Assembly: GCA_947588845.1 (NCBI GenBank)
Contig: CANQAR010000049.1
Span: forward strand, 1 to 32,490
Direction of reading: 5' to 3'
Length of the DNA stretch: 32,490 nucleotides
Source of the DNA: an uncultured Lachnospiraceae bacterium
Lineage (GTDB): Bacteria; Bacillota; Clostridia; Lachnospirales; Lachnospiraceae
Part shown: piece by piece, positions 21,872 through 31,805 of the stretch
Numbering within the stretch: position 1 is the first letter of the stretch
Layout: every line of letters starts with the position of its first letter
Made by a program: the position numbers and the translations under genes
Notes under the pieces: model-generated
Told to the model about the DNA's origin: nothing
Database searches by the model: none
The model's input: the letters and a program-made list of their open reading frames with translations, nothing else

Positions 21872-23198
21872 GATACGCGTCCGGCGTTTCCGCCAGCGCC
21901 TGCTCCCGCTGCCTTTGCAGCGCCTCGTCCCAGCGCACCGGATCTTTGACGATCTCCCGAAGCCACTGTGCCATGCGCGCAGGATCATCGGCCATAAAAA
22001 TATGCTCGGGCGCCGCATAATCCGCGGCGTGGCTGGTCTCCGCAAACGCGCCGATCAGCAGATCGGAGAGGAACGCCCGCCGCACAGCGGATAAGATCTC
22101 GTTTTCACGGTTGATGTCCAGATAGATGTCGCAGCGCTCAAACAGCCCGCAGATCCGCTCCGGACGCGCCGCGGGATAGAGCAGCACGTTCTCCCTGTTT
22201 CCAAAGCCGAGCAGCCGCGACGACATTTCCGTCAGCGCCGCCACATGGAAGCGTACTTCCGGCAGGGCGTCTGCAAGTTCGCCCAAGCCTTCCACCCGAT
22301 CGGAGTTCGTGCAGATCAGCGCTTCCGGCCGGTGCCCGTTCCCGCGTACAAACGGATAGCAATATCCCAGCCGCATCAGATGCGACGGATCCGCGCCGAG
22401 TTCCAGCAGCCTTTGATAAGCTGCTTTTTTCTGTACGACGATCTTTGTCGGGCGCGGCGTCTTGTCGCGCAGGATCAACTGCATATTTCCCGGGATCTCG
22501 TCGCGCACGGGCTCCTGCCAGAACAAAAGATCCCCGCGATTGCTCCGCTTCATCCGCAGCGCGGCGAAAAAAGGCGTAGACAGGGAATTGAAAAACAGGC
22601 GGCTTTCGCCCAATCCCATGCACGCTAAGGCGTAAAGCACAAAATCCGCCCGGTCGCGAAACACGCGCTGCACGTTTCCCTCCCGCAGCAGCACGTCGCC
22701 CGTCACAAAATTTTCCACAATGACCTCTCGCCCCTGCGCGTCAAAAAACGTGCGGTTCACTTTCTCGCCCCGCCGGTTAAAGACCGTCCGCGAGAACACC
22801 GCGCCGAAGCGGTTGTAGTGATCGCTGGAGCGCACCACGCCCGCCGGATCGAGCCAGTCCACCACGCGCACGCAGCGCTTGTGCTGCGGCTGCGCATAAA
22901 AGATCCTGCCCCGCTCCTTTCCCATATCTTCGATCTGTCCGCCGTTCCCGCGGCCGATGACCTGCCAGAACTGCGGCGCGTTGATCTTGTTAAAATAGCG
23001 CGGCCGTCCTTCCATGCGCTGGCCCAGCCAGTCGGACGTTCCCTCTCCTCCGCTGAGATCCCCGAGGAAATGCCCGTAACAGGAACGGATCCCTTCCGGC
23101 AGAAACCCGTCGTCTTCGACAACCACGGCTTCGCACTTCCAGCCCGCCTGCCGCAGGGAGGAAAGGAGCGTCTCCCCGTCGACGGTGTAACTTTCCAT
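21861..23198 (-). CDS. gtfB: Accessory Sec glycosyltransferase stabilising subunit GtfB
   Basis: This 445-aa protein matches GtfB (Gtf2) of accessory Sec loci. It has LLFWQEPVRDEIPGNMQ, TKIVVQKKAAYQRLLELG, LICTNSDRVEGLGELADALPEVRFHVAALTEMS, LLYP, FERCDIYLDINRENEILSAV, and AETSHAADYAAPEHIF near the end. GtfB has a GT-B fold but serves as a chaperone that presents the serine-rich acceptor to GtfA. The ATG at 23198 overlaps the gtfA stop (TGATG), which fixes this start over the upstream in-frame one at 23249. It is the last gene of the operon and ends 11 bases inside the convergent pilT gene. Confidence 0.9.
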   Translation of the reverse strand: MESYTVDGETLLSSLRQAGWKCEAVVVEDDGFLPEGIRSCYGHFLGDLSGGEGTSDWLGQRMEGRPRYFNKINAPQFWQVIGRGNGGQIEDMGKERGRIFYAQPQHKRCVRVVDWLDPAGVVRSSDHYNRFGAVFSRTVFNRRGEKVNRTFFDAQGREVIVENFVTGDVLLREGNVQRVFRDRADFVLYALACMGLGESRLFFNSLSTPFFAALRMKRSNRGDLLFWQEPVRDEIPGNMQLILRDKTPRPTKIVVQKKAAYQRLLELGADPSHLMRLGYCYPFVRGNGHRPEALICTNSDRVEGLGELADALPEVRFHVAALTEMSSRLLGFGNRENVLLYPAARPERICGLFERCDIYLDINRENEILSAVRRAFLSDLLIGAFAETSHAADYAAPEHIFMADDPARMAQWLREIVKDPVRWDEALQRQREQALAETPDAYLKL

Positions 23199-24715
23199 CA
23201 GCAGGACGGCTTCTTTTCTTCTGTCACTTGCGCGATCGCTTCTTCCCATTTCTTCTCCACCTCAACTGTCAGATATTCCTCCGCCTTGCGGTAGGAATGT
23301 GACTGAAACTTTTGAAGATCGCTCTCCATAAAGAGCCTCTCTATCGCTTCTTTTAGCAGCGCGATCTTTTCCCTGTCGTCCGCCTCCTCGTCCATCGGGA
23401 TCAGATAACCGTTTTCCCCGTGATCGATGAACGTCCGGTTGCCATACGGCACGTCGAAACCGATCATGGCGAGGCCGGAGCCGACCGCTTCCAGCAGCGT
23501 CAGCCCGAAGCCCTCGCTCTGCGACGCCGACAGATACCCTTCGTAGTGCCGGTAGACCTCCGAAAGATCGTGATGCCCCATTAGACGGACATAGTCCTGC
23601 GCGCCGCGTTCTTCGATAAGGCCGCGCAGTTTTTCCTCCTCGCCGCCTTTGCCGTAGATATCCAGCGTCAGATCCGCGACCGTTTCCCTCGCCTGCACGA
23701 CCGCCTCTACGAGCCAGTCCACATGTTTTTCCGTCGCCAGACGCGACGCGGTGACAAGCGCGTGCTTCCGCCGCGCCTCCTCCGGTTCCATGAGCCTATC
23801 CAGACTGCCGACCGGAATGGTAAAGACGCGCGGCGCGCCTCCCGCATACGTCTTAAACTGCCGAATCAGCAGTTCCCTCTGCGCTTCCGTCGCCGTAACG
23901 AAAAACGAGATCCGCTCCCACTGCGAAAACATATATTCGTAATAATTATTCCAAAGAATGTTCTCCTCTGTCGTCGCGCCCTTGCTGTAATGGTCGGCAT
24001 GGATCACGACGCCGACCTTTGCCGGCCCCGCGTGCATCAGCACCGCCTGTCCGATTCCGGTGGCGCGGTCGACGATCACCACGTCCTTTTCCGTAAGTTC
24101 GAGCCGCTCCATCAGATAGCCGACGAGTTCTTCTTTGGAATCAAGCACGGCACCCGGGAAACGGTACATGACGCGGTCGCCGTCGATCACCTCATCGTAA
24201 GCGGTACTGCCGTCTTCATGGAAGAAGCGGCGCTGATAGAGGTGCGCCTTCCCGTCCAGCGGCGCGTAGTATTCGCTGTAAATGCGGGTGTAGGTGTAGT
24301 AATCTTTGCGCAGCAGATTGCCGCCGGAGACCATCTCCACCCGATGGACCAGATCCGCGTCCTCTTTCACGAGATACGCCGTGTAAAAATCGCCGTCCCG
24401 CTCGAACCGGTAACGGACCGTCCGCCCGCTGCGTTCTGCCGTATAAGGGCCGCCGAATGTTTCCTCCAACTGCGCCAGCGTATAACTGACCGGCGCGATC
24501 TTCGTATCCGTAAAATAGGTGTAGAGCCAGATGATCTCCTCGTCCAGGAAGCCGAGGTTTGCCGTCATATGCTCGATATTCTCCGCTGGAAACATATCCG
24601 TAAAGATGAACTTCGCGTCCCTGCCGATCCGGCGCAGAACGGAAGCGCGGTAGGCCTGCGCGTATTCCACGCCGCTGCTGGCCCAGCCGATCCCGAGATT
24701 AAAATTATAGATCAT
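23198..24715 (-). CDS. gtfA: Accessory Sec O-GlcNAc transferase GtfA
   Basis: The 505-aa enzyme begins MIYNFNLGIGWASSGVEYAQ, the signature start of GtfA (Gtf1). Its GT4 domain shows FTIPVGSLDRL, DIYGKGGEEEKLRGLI, VRLMGHHDLSEVY, and the donor-binding SEGFGLTLLEAVGSGLAMIG (E-x7-E). With GtfB it transfers GlcNAc from UDP-GlcNAc to Ser/Thr of the unfolded adhesin in the cytoplasm. GGAGG lies eight bases before the ATG at 24715. It starts 13 bases after secA2 stops and overlaps gtfB. The frame's upstream extension lies inside secA2 and lacks family sequence. Confidence 0.94.
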   Translation of the reverse strand: MIYNFNLGIGWASSGVEYAQAYRASVLRRIGRDAKFIFTDMFPAENIEHMTANLGFLDEEIIWLYTYFTDTKIAPVSYTLAQLEETFGGPYTAERSGRTVRYRFERDGDFYTAYLVKEDADLVHRVEMVSGGNLLRKDYYTYTRIYSEYYAPLDGKAHLYQRRFFHEDGSTAYDEVIDGDRVMYRFPGAVLDSKEELVGYLMERLELTEKDVVIVDRATGIGQAVLMHAGPAKVGVVIHADHYSKGATTEENILWNNYYEYMFSQWERISFFVTATEAQRELLIRQFKTYAGGAPRVFTIPVGSLDRLMEPEEARRKHALVTASRLATEKHVDWLVEAVVQARETVADLTLDIYGKGGEEEKLRGLIEERGAQDYVRLMGHHDLSEVYRHYEGYLSASQSEGFGLTLLEAVGSGLAMIGFDVPYGNRTFIDHGENGYLIPMDEEADDREKIALLKEAIERLFMESDLQKFQSHSYRKAEEYLTVEVEKKWEEAIAQVTEEKKPSC

Positions 24716-24728
24716 GATTTTTCCTCCG

Positions 24729-27065
24729 TTACGGAAACACCATCCGTAATTCCCCTTCTTCGTCCAGACGCACGTCGCTGAGCAGGATGTTGCGCACGAT
24801 ATCCCGATAGATCGCGCTCTCCATTTCCATAAACGTTTCCAGCGCCTCCCTCTGGTATTCAAAATTTACGTTTCTCTGCGCGCTCGCGCGGCCCGATACC
24901 GCCGCCTGCAGCTGTTGAAGATAATCGACCTGTTCCACCCACGCGTTGTCGATCGCCGTCAGCGCCGCCCGCCGCATAAAGTCCTGCATCACCGGAGCGC
25001 CGAGGCGCGCTTCCTGTTCCGCCAGCGCTTCTTTTGCGATCCCGAGCAGATAGTCCTCGGTCTCTTTTTGGCTGCCGAGGCGGGCGATCTCCTGCCGCGC
25101 GTCTTTTTTCAGGCGGTAGGAAAGGTGATCGAGAATATAGCGCCCGATTGCCTGCGGCGTCGCTTCTTCTTCCCGAAAGAAACGACGGACGTCTTTCTTT
25201 ACGATCGTCAAAAACTGTTCTTCCGAAAAATCCCCGCCGTCCAACAGACGGTTCCTTGTGTCGTACATCAGTTTCCGCTGCAATTTCATGACCACGTCAT
25301 AATCCATGGCCTTCTTGCGGGCGATCACCGCCCGTTCCTCGCCGTTCTTCTGCGCGCCGTTGATGATCCTTTTTAATCTGCGGCGGCTGATACGCCGCCC
25401 GCTTTCGATCAGTTTTTGCAGTTTCGGCGACTCGTCCGCGCCGACGATATCATCTTCCAGCGAAACAAAAAACTGGCTGAAGCCCGGATCGCCCTGCCTG
25501 CCGGCCCTGCCGCGCGCCTGCCGCTCCTGACGGACGTTCGCCATGCGGCCGACGCCGATCACCGCCAGACCGCCGAGTTCGCGCACGCCCTCGCCGAGTT
25601 TGATGTCCGTGCCGCGTCCGGCAATGGACGTCGCCACGGTGACGGTATCTTTTTGTCCGGCCTCTTTGATGATCTCCGCTTCCCAGTACAGATTGTTGGC
25701 GTTGAGGACGCTGTGCGCTACCTGATGTTCGACGAGCCTGTGCGAGATATATTCCGTCTCCGCGATCGTTGAGGCGACCATCAGCACCGGCTGTCCGGTC
25801 TTATGCACTTCAAGCGCCATCTCGATCGCATCTTTGACCTGCGTTTCAAAATCCGTATAATAACGGTCCGGACGGTCTACGCGCTGCACCGGACGGTTTG
25901 CCGGTATCACGAGCACCCGCTTCCCGTAGACGTCTTCAAGTTCCTCCGCCGCGTCGGAGATCGTGCCGCTCATGCCGCCCATCTTGGGGAACATGAGAAA
26001 GAGGTTTTGCAGCGTCACGCTGGCCATGGAACGGTTTTCCTGCGAGATCTCCACCTTTTCCTTCGCCTCGATCGCCTGATGCTGGCAGCCGCGCAGTTTG
26101 ACGCCCGGCAGCATCCGGCCCGTGCCGTTGTCAAGCAGCAGCACCTCCCCGTCCTGTGAGAGCACATAATCCTTGCCCTCCTCAAACAGCCAGTGCGCCC
26201 GCAGCGCGAGCGTGACGTGCCGGTTGATCTCAAAGTGCTCCCTGCCGTAAAAATTGTCGATACCGAAGAACATCTCCGCATGGCGGATACCGCGTCGGGT
26301 CAGCCAGACTTTGTTTTCTTCCACACAGAATTCCTCGTCGGGCTGCAGCGTCGTGACAAAGAAATCCGCGATCTCGTACAGATTGGACTGTACGCGCGGC
26401 GCGCCGGAAATGACCATCGGCGTCTGCGCGCTGTCCAGCAGCACCGAATCCGCCTCGTCCAATATCACATAGTAAAACTCGCGCATGAAGCGTTCTTCCG
26501 CCGATTTGACAAGGTTGTTGATCAGATAATCGAACCCGAGCACGCTGTTGGTCGTATAGACAATATCGGAGGCGTAACTTTTTTTCTTTTCCTCGCTGCC
26601 GCGTCTTTTCCCGTCTTCCTCGCCGGTCTCCGCGGCGACGCTCAGCCCCATAAAGCGGTAGACCTCGCCCATCTCCTCCGCGTCGCGCTGCGCAAGATAA
26701 TCGTTGGTCGTCACAAGGATCACGCTGCGCTCCGTCAGCGCGTTCAGATACAGCGGCAGCGTCGCCATCAGCGTCTTCCCTTCGCCGGTATTCATTTCGA
26801 TCAGATAGCCCTGGTGCAGCGCGATCCCCCCTAAGATCTGCACGTCGTAAGGGAATTTCCCGAGGATCCGCCGATCCGCTTCGCACATGACGGCATAGGC
26901 CTCGGGCAAAAGGTCGTCGAGCGTCTCCCCTTTGGCGAGCCGCCCCTTAAAGACCGCCGTCATTCCCGCCAGTTCTTCGTCCGTCAGAGCGTGCATCCGC
27001 TCTTTATAGCCTTGGATCTGCCGCAGGATCTGATATTGTTTTTTTAACCTTCTATTCCGTTTCAT
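24729..27065 (-). CDS. secA2: Accessory Sec translocase ATPase SecA2
   Basis: The 778-aa motor has Walker A MNTGEGKT (residues 91-98), the DEAD box ILDEADSVLL (around 201-210), TSIAGRGTDIKLG and QARGRAGRQGDPG. It is shorter than housekeeping SecA and lacks the C-terminal linker and Cys-rich zinc-binding tail; it ends right after the helical scaffold. That is typical of SecA2 in SecA2/SecY2 systems. It drives export of the glycosylated adhesin through SecY2 with Asp1-3. The ATG at 27065 lies 14 bases inside asp3, with AGGAAA before it. Confidence 0.96.
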   Translation of the reverse strand: MKRNRRLKKQYQILRQIQGYKERMHALTDEELAGMTAVFKGRLAKGETLDDLLPEAYAVMCEADRRILGKFPYDVQILGGIALHQGYLIEMNTGEGKTLMATLPLYLNALTERSVILVTTNDYLAQRDAEEMGEVYRFMGLSVAAETGEEDGKRRGSEEKKKSYASDIVYTTNSVLGFDYLINNLVKSAEERFMREFYYVILDEADSVLLDSAQTPMVISGAPRVQSNLYEIADFFVTTLQPDEEFCVEENKVWLTRRGIRHAEMFFGIDNFYGREHFEINRHVTLALRAHWLFEEGKDYVLSQDGEVLLLDNGTGRMLPGVKLRGCQHQAIEAKEKVEISQENRSMASVTLQNLFLMFPKMGGMSGTISDAAEELEDVYGKRVLVIPANRPVQRVDRPDRYYTDFETQVKDAIEMALEVHKTGQPVLMVASTIAETEYISHRLVEHQVAHSVLNANNLYWEAEIIKEAGQKDTVTVATSIAGRGTDIKLGEGVRELGGLAVIGVGRMANVRQERQARGRAGRQGDPGFSQFFVSLEDDIVGADESPKLQKLIESGRRISRRRLKRIINGAQKNGEERAVIARKKAMDYDVVMKLQRKLMYDTRNRLLDGGDFSEEQFLTIVKKDVRRFFREEEATPQAIGRYILDHLSYRLKKDARQEIARLGSQKETEDYLLGIAKEALAEQEARLGAPVMQDFMRRAALTAIDNAWVEQVDYLQQLQAAVSGRASAQRNVNFEYQREALETFMEMESAIYRDIVRNILLSDVRLDEEGELRMVFP

Positions 27066-27498
27066 CGTCTATTTCCTGAATCACGATGGAGTGAAAGCAA
27101 AACTCCGTCATGCCTCCGTTGATCAACTGCATCCTGTAACTGTATGTCTTTAACGGGCAGCGGAAGCGCATCTGCTTTTCGCGGACGATCAGCGTCCCCG
27201 CCTCCATTTCGTATTTGTCGTAAAAGATCAGGCGTATCATGCAGCCTTCCGGCGTCGGCGTGTCGATGTTGACCTCCAACAGATACTCGCTCTCGCCGTC
27301 GATGATCGGCAGGACCGGCTCGATCCGCTGCATCTGGAAATTCGTCTTGGAATACCACTGCTTGATCACCGCGCCGGGCGGCATGATCTCGTTGCGATAT
27401 TGCACATGGTCTTTCGCCGCATAGTGCACCTCCGCACCGTAAAGATAGGTGTCCGACACATATTCATCCCAATAGATCTTCCAACGTTCCGCAGCCAT
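27052..27498 (-). CDS. asp3: Accessory Sec system protein Asp3
   Basis: The 148-aa protein shows Asp3 features: YWDEYVSDTYLYGAEVHYA near the start, NEIMPPGAVIKQWYS, a carbohydrate-binding-like beta sandwich (EYLLEVNIDT, MIRLIFYDKYEME), and the ending YSYRMQLINGGMTEFCFHSI. Asp3 binds Asp1/Asp2 and SecA2 and helps deliver substrate. I take the ATG at 27498, two bases after the asp2 stop, because homologous sequence starts there; a longer frame from 27558 overlaps asp2. It overlaps secA2 by 14 bases. Confidence 0.9.
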   Translation of the reverse strand: MAAERWKIYWDEYVSDTYLYGAEVHYAAKDHVQYRNEIMPPGAVIKQWYSKTNFQMQRIEPVLPIIDGESEYLLEVNIDTPTPEGCMIRLIFYDKYEMEAGTLIVREKQMRFRCPLKTYSYRMQLINGGMTEFCFHSIVIQEIDDETE

Positions 27499-27500
27499 AT

Positions 27501-28997
27501 TCAGAGTTCTCTCCCAAAATCTTCCCTTAATATCTTCCTGTACTGACTTGTAAACCACTCGACGACGTATTCCGTATTGTCGCAGTGCCGCCCGTGGATC
27601 CCCTTTCCGTAGACCTGCGCGCCGCCGGACTGCACATGGGAAAGCAGCGTCTGATAAGCGCTCCCGTCATAATCGTCTTCGATCAGATACGACAGGATGA
27701 TCTTTGTCCCGCTCCAGTCCGCGCTGTCGAATTTGTCCCAGAAGCGGCGGTTAAAGCGCTCCACCGCGTCGGCGTCGGAAGTTCCGCAGACGTTCATCAT
27801 CACGTCCAGCGACGTTGGAAAGACGCCCGGCCGCACCAGACGCTCGTTTGCCGCGATGTCGCCCAGATTGCACAACGGCTTTCCGAGGATCAGCGCGTGC
27901 GGCTGCAATTCGCTCCCGTAATACAGGCTGCCGACGGAACCCATGGAAATTCCGGACAGGATCAACTGCTCCGGCGTAAAATGAAGTTCCTCCATATATC
28001 TGCGGATCGTCGCGACCATCAGCGCTTCGTATTGCGCGCTTCCCATGTAGAAATTGCCGCCTTCCATCCGCGGATCCGTGATAAGAAGGAACGGGCAGCC
28101 CATCCGGCGCATCATATTGCGCCCTTCAAAACCTTCCTGCTGCCGGTAGCCGGAAAAATAGACGCTCAGCGGCGGTTTTCGGTCTCCCGGATCGAAATAG
28201 CAGAAAAGTTCTTCCCGCTCCGGCGTCACATAGCGTTCCCCGCCCGGCAGGAAATAGCCGTGCCCTTTGCGCGAATGGCGGTCGTGCAGGTTGCGGATCC
28301 TCAGCCGCCCTTTGCCTTTGGCGTAAATGGAGAGGAAGATGTTGCCGTTGACGATCGGATTGTCGATGCAGACGACGTCTTTCAGTTCTTCCTCGCCGAA
28401 CGTCCATTTCTGCAGGACTTCGGAGCCGCCGCCGATGAAGTGCATGATCTGAAGCGCGATCTCCACATCCGGATCCTTTTCATATTCCAGCCAAAATTCC
28501 AAACTCTGCCCTTTATTCAGCGGGATATTGTTCCGCCAGAAGGCCACCTGATTCATCTCCTGCCCGTAATCGCCGTCCAATTGAAGATAGCAGCCGCCGT
28601 GCCAGCGGACGTCGCCATGGAAATCCTCCGCCACCGCCAGATTTTCATGCCGGAACCGCTCGCCGTAAGGCGTATGGAAAAAGAAGCGCAGTTCCTCGGA
28701 AAGGAAGCGCTGGATCTGCCCGTCGGATAGAATCTCCGCCTTCTTTTTTTCGGCAAGATCGCGGGTCGCGTCGTCCATGTCCGCGCCGCCGCAGAGAAAG
28801 AGCGTATAAGGAAGCACCGCCTTCAGCAGCAGTTCCTTCTCCGCCCTGCCGACCGGCCGCGTCAGAAAAACAAGATCGTACGCGCGTTTCGGCAATGTTT
28901 CGACCGTCTCGCAGAAATCCCACGCCGCGATCTCGGGGATCGTATAGATCCCGCGCCAGTCTGTTGTTCCGATCTGCAATACCCTAATCGTTTCCAA
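27501..28997 (-). CDS. asp2: Accessory Sec system protein Asp2, acetyltransferase-like
   Basis: The 498-aa protein begins IRVLQIGTTDWRG, standard for Asp2. An accessory domain is followed by an alpha/beta-hydrolase-like domain with nucleophile Ser351 in SGISMGSVGSLYYG, acidic candidates in IEDDYDG (441-444), and a likely catalytic His468 in GKGIHGRHCDNT. Known Asp2 proteins O-acetylate GlcNAc on the adhesin and act in export; the triad suggests activity is kept. The best start is a TTG at 28997, 14 bases inside asp1. A GAGG lies about 14 bases upstream, so initiation may be weak or coupled. Confidence 0.92.
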   Translation of the reverse strand: METIRVLQIGTTDWRGIYTIPEIAAWDFCETVETLPKRAYDLVFLTRPVGRAEKELLLKAVLPYTLFLCGGADMDDATRDLAEKKKAEILSDGQIQRFLSEELRFFFHTPYGERFRHENLAVAEDFHGDVRWHGGCYLQLDGDYGQEMNQVAFWRNNIPLNKGQSLEFWLEYEKDPDVEIALQIMHFIGGGSEVLQKWTFGEEELKDVVCIDNPIVNGNIFLSIYAKGKGRLRIRNLHDRHSRKGHGYFLPGGERYVTPEREELFCYFDPGDRKPPLSVYFSGYRQQEGFEGRNMMRRMGCPFLLITDPRMEGGNFYMGSAQYEALMVATIRRYMEELHFTPEQLILSGISMGSVGSLYYGSELQPHALILGKPLCNLGDIAANERLVRPGVFPTSLDVMMNVCGTSDADAVERFNRRFWDKFDSADWSGTKIILSYLIEDDYDGSAYQTLLSHVQSGGAQVYGKGIHGRHCDNTEYVVEWFTSQYRKILREDFGREL

Positions 28998-30591
28998 TGA
29001 TCTCTATAACCTCTTTCCAGTGCCCGATCAGTTTGGCGGTCGTATAATCCTCGCCGATCTCGAACGCCTCGACCATCGCATGATTCCACTGATTCAATTC
29101 CCTGAGATAGCGATCCAGCGTGTCCTGCAGCCCCGCCAGATCCTGTAACACATACCCGTTTCTTTCATGCCGGACATACTGCGTTTCATAGCGCACGATC
29201 TGCGGAATGCCCATGCTGATCCCGCTGATCTGAAGATACAGGCTCATTTTTTCCCTGAGGTCGACGATCACGCGCTGCTCCCTCAGACACCGGCTCGTCG
29301 CCAGTTCGTCGACACACTGCTCTACAAAAAACTTCGCCGTGACCTCGTCTTCGTCTTCTTCCTCGATCCCGTTTTCAGACTGCTCGCGGTTCGTCTCCTC
29401 CCCCGCGAGGCGCGGATCGTATCCTTCCTGCCGAAGGACCGCCTGCACGTTGGATAGGATCTTATCTTTGCGGTCGTAATCGTTATTCCGCGTAAAATAA
29501 TGGACCCGCGCTTTTTCGTTTTTTTCGAGATACTGCGCCAGTTCCTTCGTCAGCGCATAGAAAAAACGGTCGTTCATGCCGTCCACGGGCACAAGGATCT
29601 TCTGTACGTTCAACTGCTGGCTGATCCCGTAATCCCGTCGGGTATCGTAGGGCGTGATATCACGGATCGGCGTTGCCAGCGCCGGAAGCGCATCCCTGAT
29701 CTGCTGCGTGTTCCTTTGCGAGTCCGTGATGATATAACTGGCGTTTTCCAAAAACCTTCCGGCGGTACAGAGGTCTTCCCACGGGAAGCGGTTCTCAAAA
29801 AACGTCGCCACATAGCGCCTGCCCTCCAGCGCCCGCTCCAGCACCTCGCGGTGCAGGCGGTGCATGGCCAGACAAAAGATATCCGTCTGCGGCAGACGGC
29901 TGATAAAAGCGTTCAGCACTTCCAGGATGACTTCGCCCAGCGATCCGTATGACGCCCTGCCAAACGGAATGAGTTCCTCGCCGTCCTCGGTGTTCAGCAG
30001 GAACGCCCCGCCGTCGGGATTGACTTCCACATGCCCGTCGCCGATATACTCCCTGATGTTCCACTTTCCCTCCGGCGTCAGATAATCGCAGTAGACCGGC
30101 TGCCCTCGCTCATAGACTGTCGTGCCGGAGATAAAGCCGCGGTCGTCGTAGAGATTCCTGCGTGTGATCCAGTCGCCGTTATACATATCGATCTGAATCG
30201 GATTCCCATTCTCACCAAATTCGATCTGCGCGTATTTGACGCGGTCCACATAGGCCAGAACCGCAAACGGGGAATAGGTAAATTCCGTATGCTCCGGCCA
30301 CTTGATGTCCCGAAAGGAAAACATGCGGATCTTCTTGCGCCGCACGCACTGGATACTGTCAAAGCAGGACCAGTACGGCGCATGGTAAATCCCCTGCCGG
30401 TGCAGGAAATGACGGAAATTCGGCGCGTGGCTCAAGAGCATGATCCGGTAAGGATAAGCGCCGCTCCGATGAAACAACTGGATCTGCTTGACCGTGTCGT
30501 CAAACTCCGTCCGCGTGCGCCGGACATACCACCGCTGCTCATTTTCCCTCCAGTCATTCTCCTGATACCATGCGGGTATAAAATATAGCAT
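28984..30591 (-). CDS. asp1: Accessory Sec system protein Asp1
   Basis: The 535-aa protein begins MLYFIPAWYQENDWRENEQRWY, the hallmark Asp1 start. Later segments are FDDTVKQIQLFHRSG, MFSFRDIKWPEHTEFTYSPFA, DIFCLAMHRLHREVL, FVEQCVDELATSRCLREQRVIVDLR and LYLQISGISMGIPQIV. Asp1 has a glycosyltransferase-like fold without known catalysis and helps bring the glycoprotein to SecA2. An acidic insert (NGIEEEDEDEV) lies around residues 410-420. AGGAGG lies just before the ATG at 30591. The gene starts 8 bases after secY2 stops and overlaps asp2 by 14 bases. Confidence 0.93.
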   Translation of the reverse strand: MLYFIPAWYQENDWRENEQRWYVRRTRTEFDDTVKQIQLFHRSGAYPYRIMLLSHAPNFRHFLHRQGIYHAPYWSCFDSIQCVRRKKIRMFSFRDIKWPEHTEFTYSPFAVLAYVDRVKYAQIEFGENGNPIQIDMYNGDWITRRNLYDDRGFISGTTVYERGQPVYCDYLTPEGKWNIREYIGDGHVEVNPDGGAFLLNTEDGEELIPFGRASYGSLGEVILEVLNAFISRLPQTDIFCLAMHRLHREVLERALEGRRYVATFFENRFPWEDLCTAGRFLENASYIITDSQRNTQQIRDALPALATPIRDITPYDTRRDYGISQQLNVQKILVPVDGMNDRFFYALTKELAQYLEKNEKARVHYFTRNNDYDRKDKILSNVQAVLRQEGYDPRLAGEETNREQSENGIEEEDEDEVTAKFFVEQCVDELATSRCLREQRVIVDLREKMSLYLQISGISMGIPQIVRYETQYVRHERNGYVLQDLAGLQDTLDRYLRELNQWNHAMVEAFEIGEDYTTAKLIGHWKEVIEIIGND

Positions 30592-30599
30592 GAGACCTC

Positions 30600-31805
30600 C
30601 TAAAGAAACGGCACATAGGCGTCGTAATTTTTCACCGCGATCACTTCCTGATAGAGATTGCACCAGATCCCCGCGAGCATCATGGCCGACGTCGGCAGCA
30701 TGACCAGAGAATTGTCCATCCGCCCTGTCAGCTGAAGCAGCATCGGAACACCGGCGCATACGCTCATGACCGTCGCGCTGAACAGAGCGATCTTTAATAC
30801 GTTGCCCGTCAGGTAGCGCTCCGTCTCTTTGCCCGCGTGCTTGTCAAGGATACTGTCGCCGCTCTTTAACATCTGCTCCGCCAGATCTTTCGGACTGAGA
30901 AAGATCCACGACAGCCCGACGGTCAGCGCATAAAGGATAACGATATATACCACGATCCCCAGCGGCTTGACAAGCGACAGATTTTCCTTCCACCAAAGCA
31001 GCGTCTCCTGCTGCGGAAATATGCGGTTCAGCGCGCTGATAAAGAGCTGCGGCAGCATGAAAAAAGCGGAAGCGAACATGATCGGCATAGAGCCGATCGG
31101 GTTCAGTTTGATCGCCGTATAATTTTTGTCGGCGTAAATATTGTGGATGGAAACGCGCTGCATTGGGAGCCGCTTCTCGCCGTTTTCCAGTACGACCATA
31201 AAGAAGACCACAACGACGCAGATCGCCAGCGGCAGCAAAAGTTCGCGCAGTTCATGCTTGGTCAGCGTGGATACAAGTCCGTCTAAGATATTGACAAGGA
31301 TCAGCGGCGTCTGTCCGCCGATTCCGTATTTCTTGTTCCTCTCGGACAGCCAGAGGATGATAAACGAACCGGCGACCATCTCCGGCACCGCCACCGCAGC
31401 GGCCGTTATCATGCCGGTCGGCTGTTTTACAAAATACTGTTCCCCCGCCGTTATGACCGCCTGCACGACGGAAACCGCCAGCACTGTCAAAAGCGTGATC
31501 CCGTTCGTCGACTTCGGCGAGATCCGCTGCTTGGTCTCCTTGCTCAGGCACGCCATGATGATCTGGATAAGCATGGTTCCGATCATGTACGGAAACAGTC
31601 CGAGCGCCAGCACGGAAGTCCGGTAGGCGTCGCCGCTGATCGTCTGCATTAAAAGCAGCTGCGCGTCCATATACGGCGTCTGATACATTCCGGTGTCGAT
31701 TCCGTACAGCGGCAGATTTCTCCCAATCAGATAGATGATCAGTATCCCCGCGGTGAAACTCAATTTTTCTATATAGATCTGGTGCTTGATTTTCCTGTCC
31801 GGCAT
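30600..31805 (-). CDS. secY2: Accessory Sec translocase channel SecY2
   Basis: The 401-aa protein has about ten membrane helices and SecY-family landmarks. These include FTAGILIIYLIGRNLPLYGID, ALGLFPYMIGTMLIQIIMACL, KYGIGGQTPLILVNI, the cytoplasmic loop LPMQRVSIHN, and KLNPIGSMPIMFASAFFMLPQL. It is shorter than the housekeeping SecY (about 430 aa), as usual for SecY2, and forms the channel for the glycosylated adhesin. The start overlaps the small upstream gene's stop (TAATG). Confidence 0.95.
   Translation of the reverse strand: MPDRKIKHQIYIEKLSFTAGILIIYLIGRNLPLYGIDTGMYQTPYMDAQLLLMQTISGDAYRTSVLALGLFPYMIGTMLIQIIMACLSKETKQRISPKSTNGITLLTVLAVSVVQAVITAGEQYFVKQPTGMITAAAVAVPEMVAGSFIILWLSERNKKYGIGGQTPLILVNILDGLVSTLTKHELRELLLPLAICVVVVFFMVVLENGEKRLPMQRVSIHNIYADKNYTAIKLNPIGSMPIMFASAFFMLPQLFISALNRIFPQQETLLWWKENLSLVKPLGIVVYIVILYALTVGLSWIFLSPKDLAEQMLKSGDSILDKHAGKETERYLTGNVLKIALFSATVMSVCAGVPMLLQLTGRMDNSLVMLPTSAMMLAGIWCNLYQEVIAVKNYDAYVPFL

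Noticed and set aside
23723-24781. 352-codon plus-strand frame opposite gtfA
   Set aside because: It is antisense to gtfA, which is clearly coding; the composition is that of a reverse-strand shadow.
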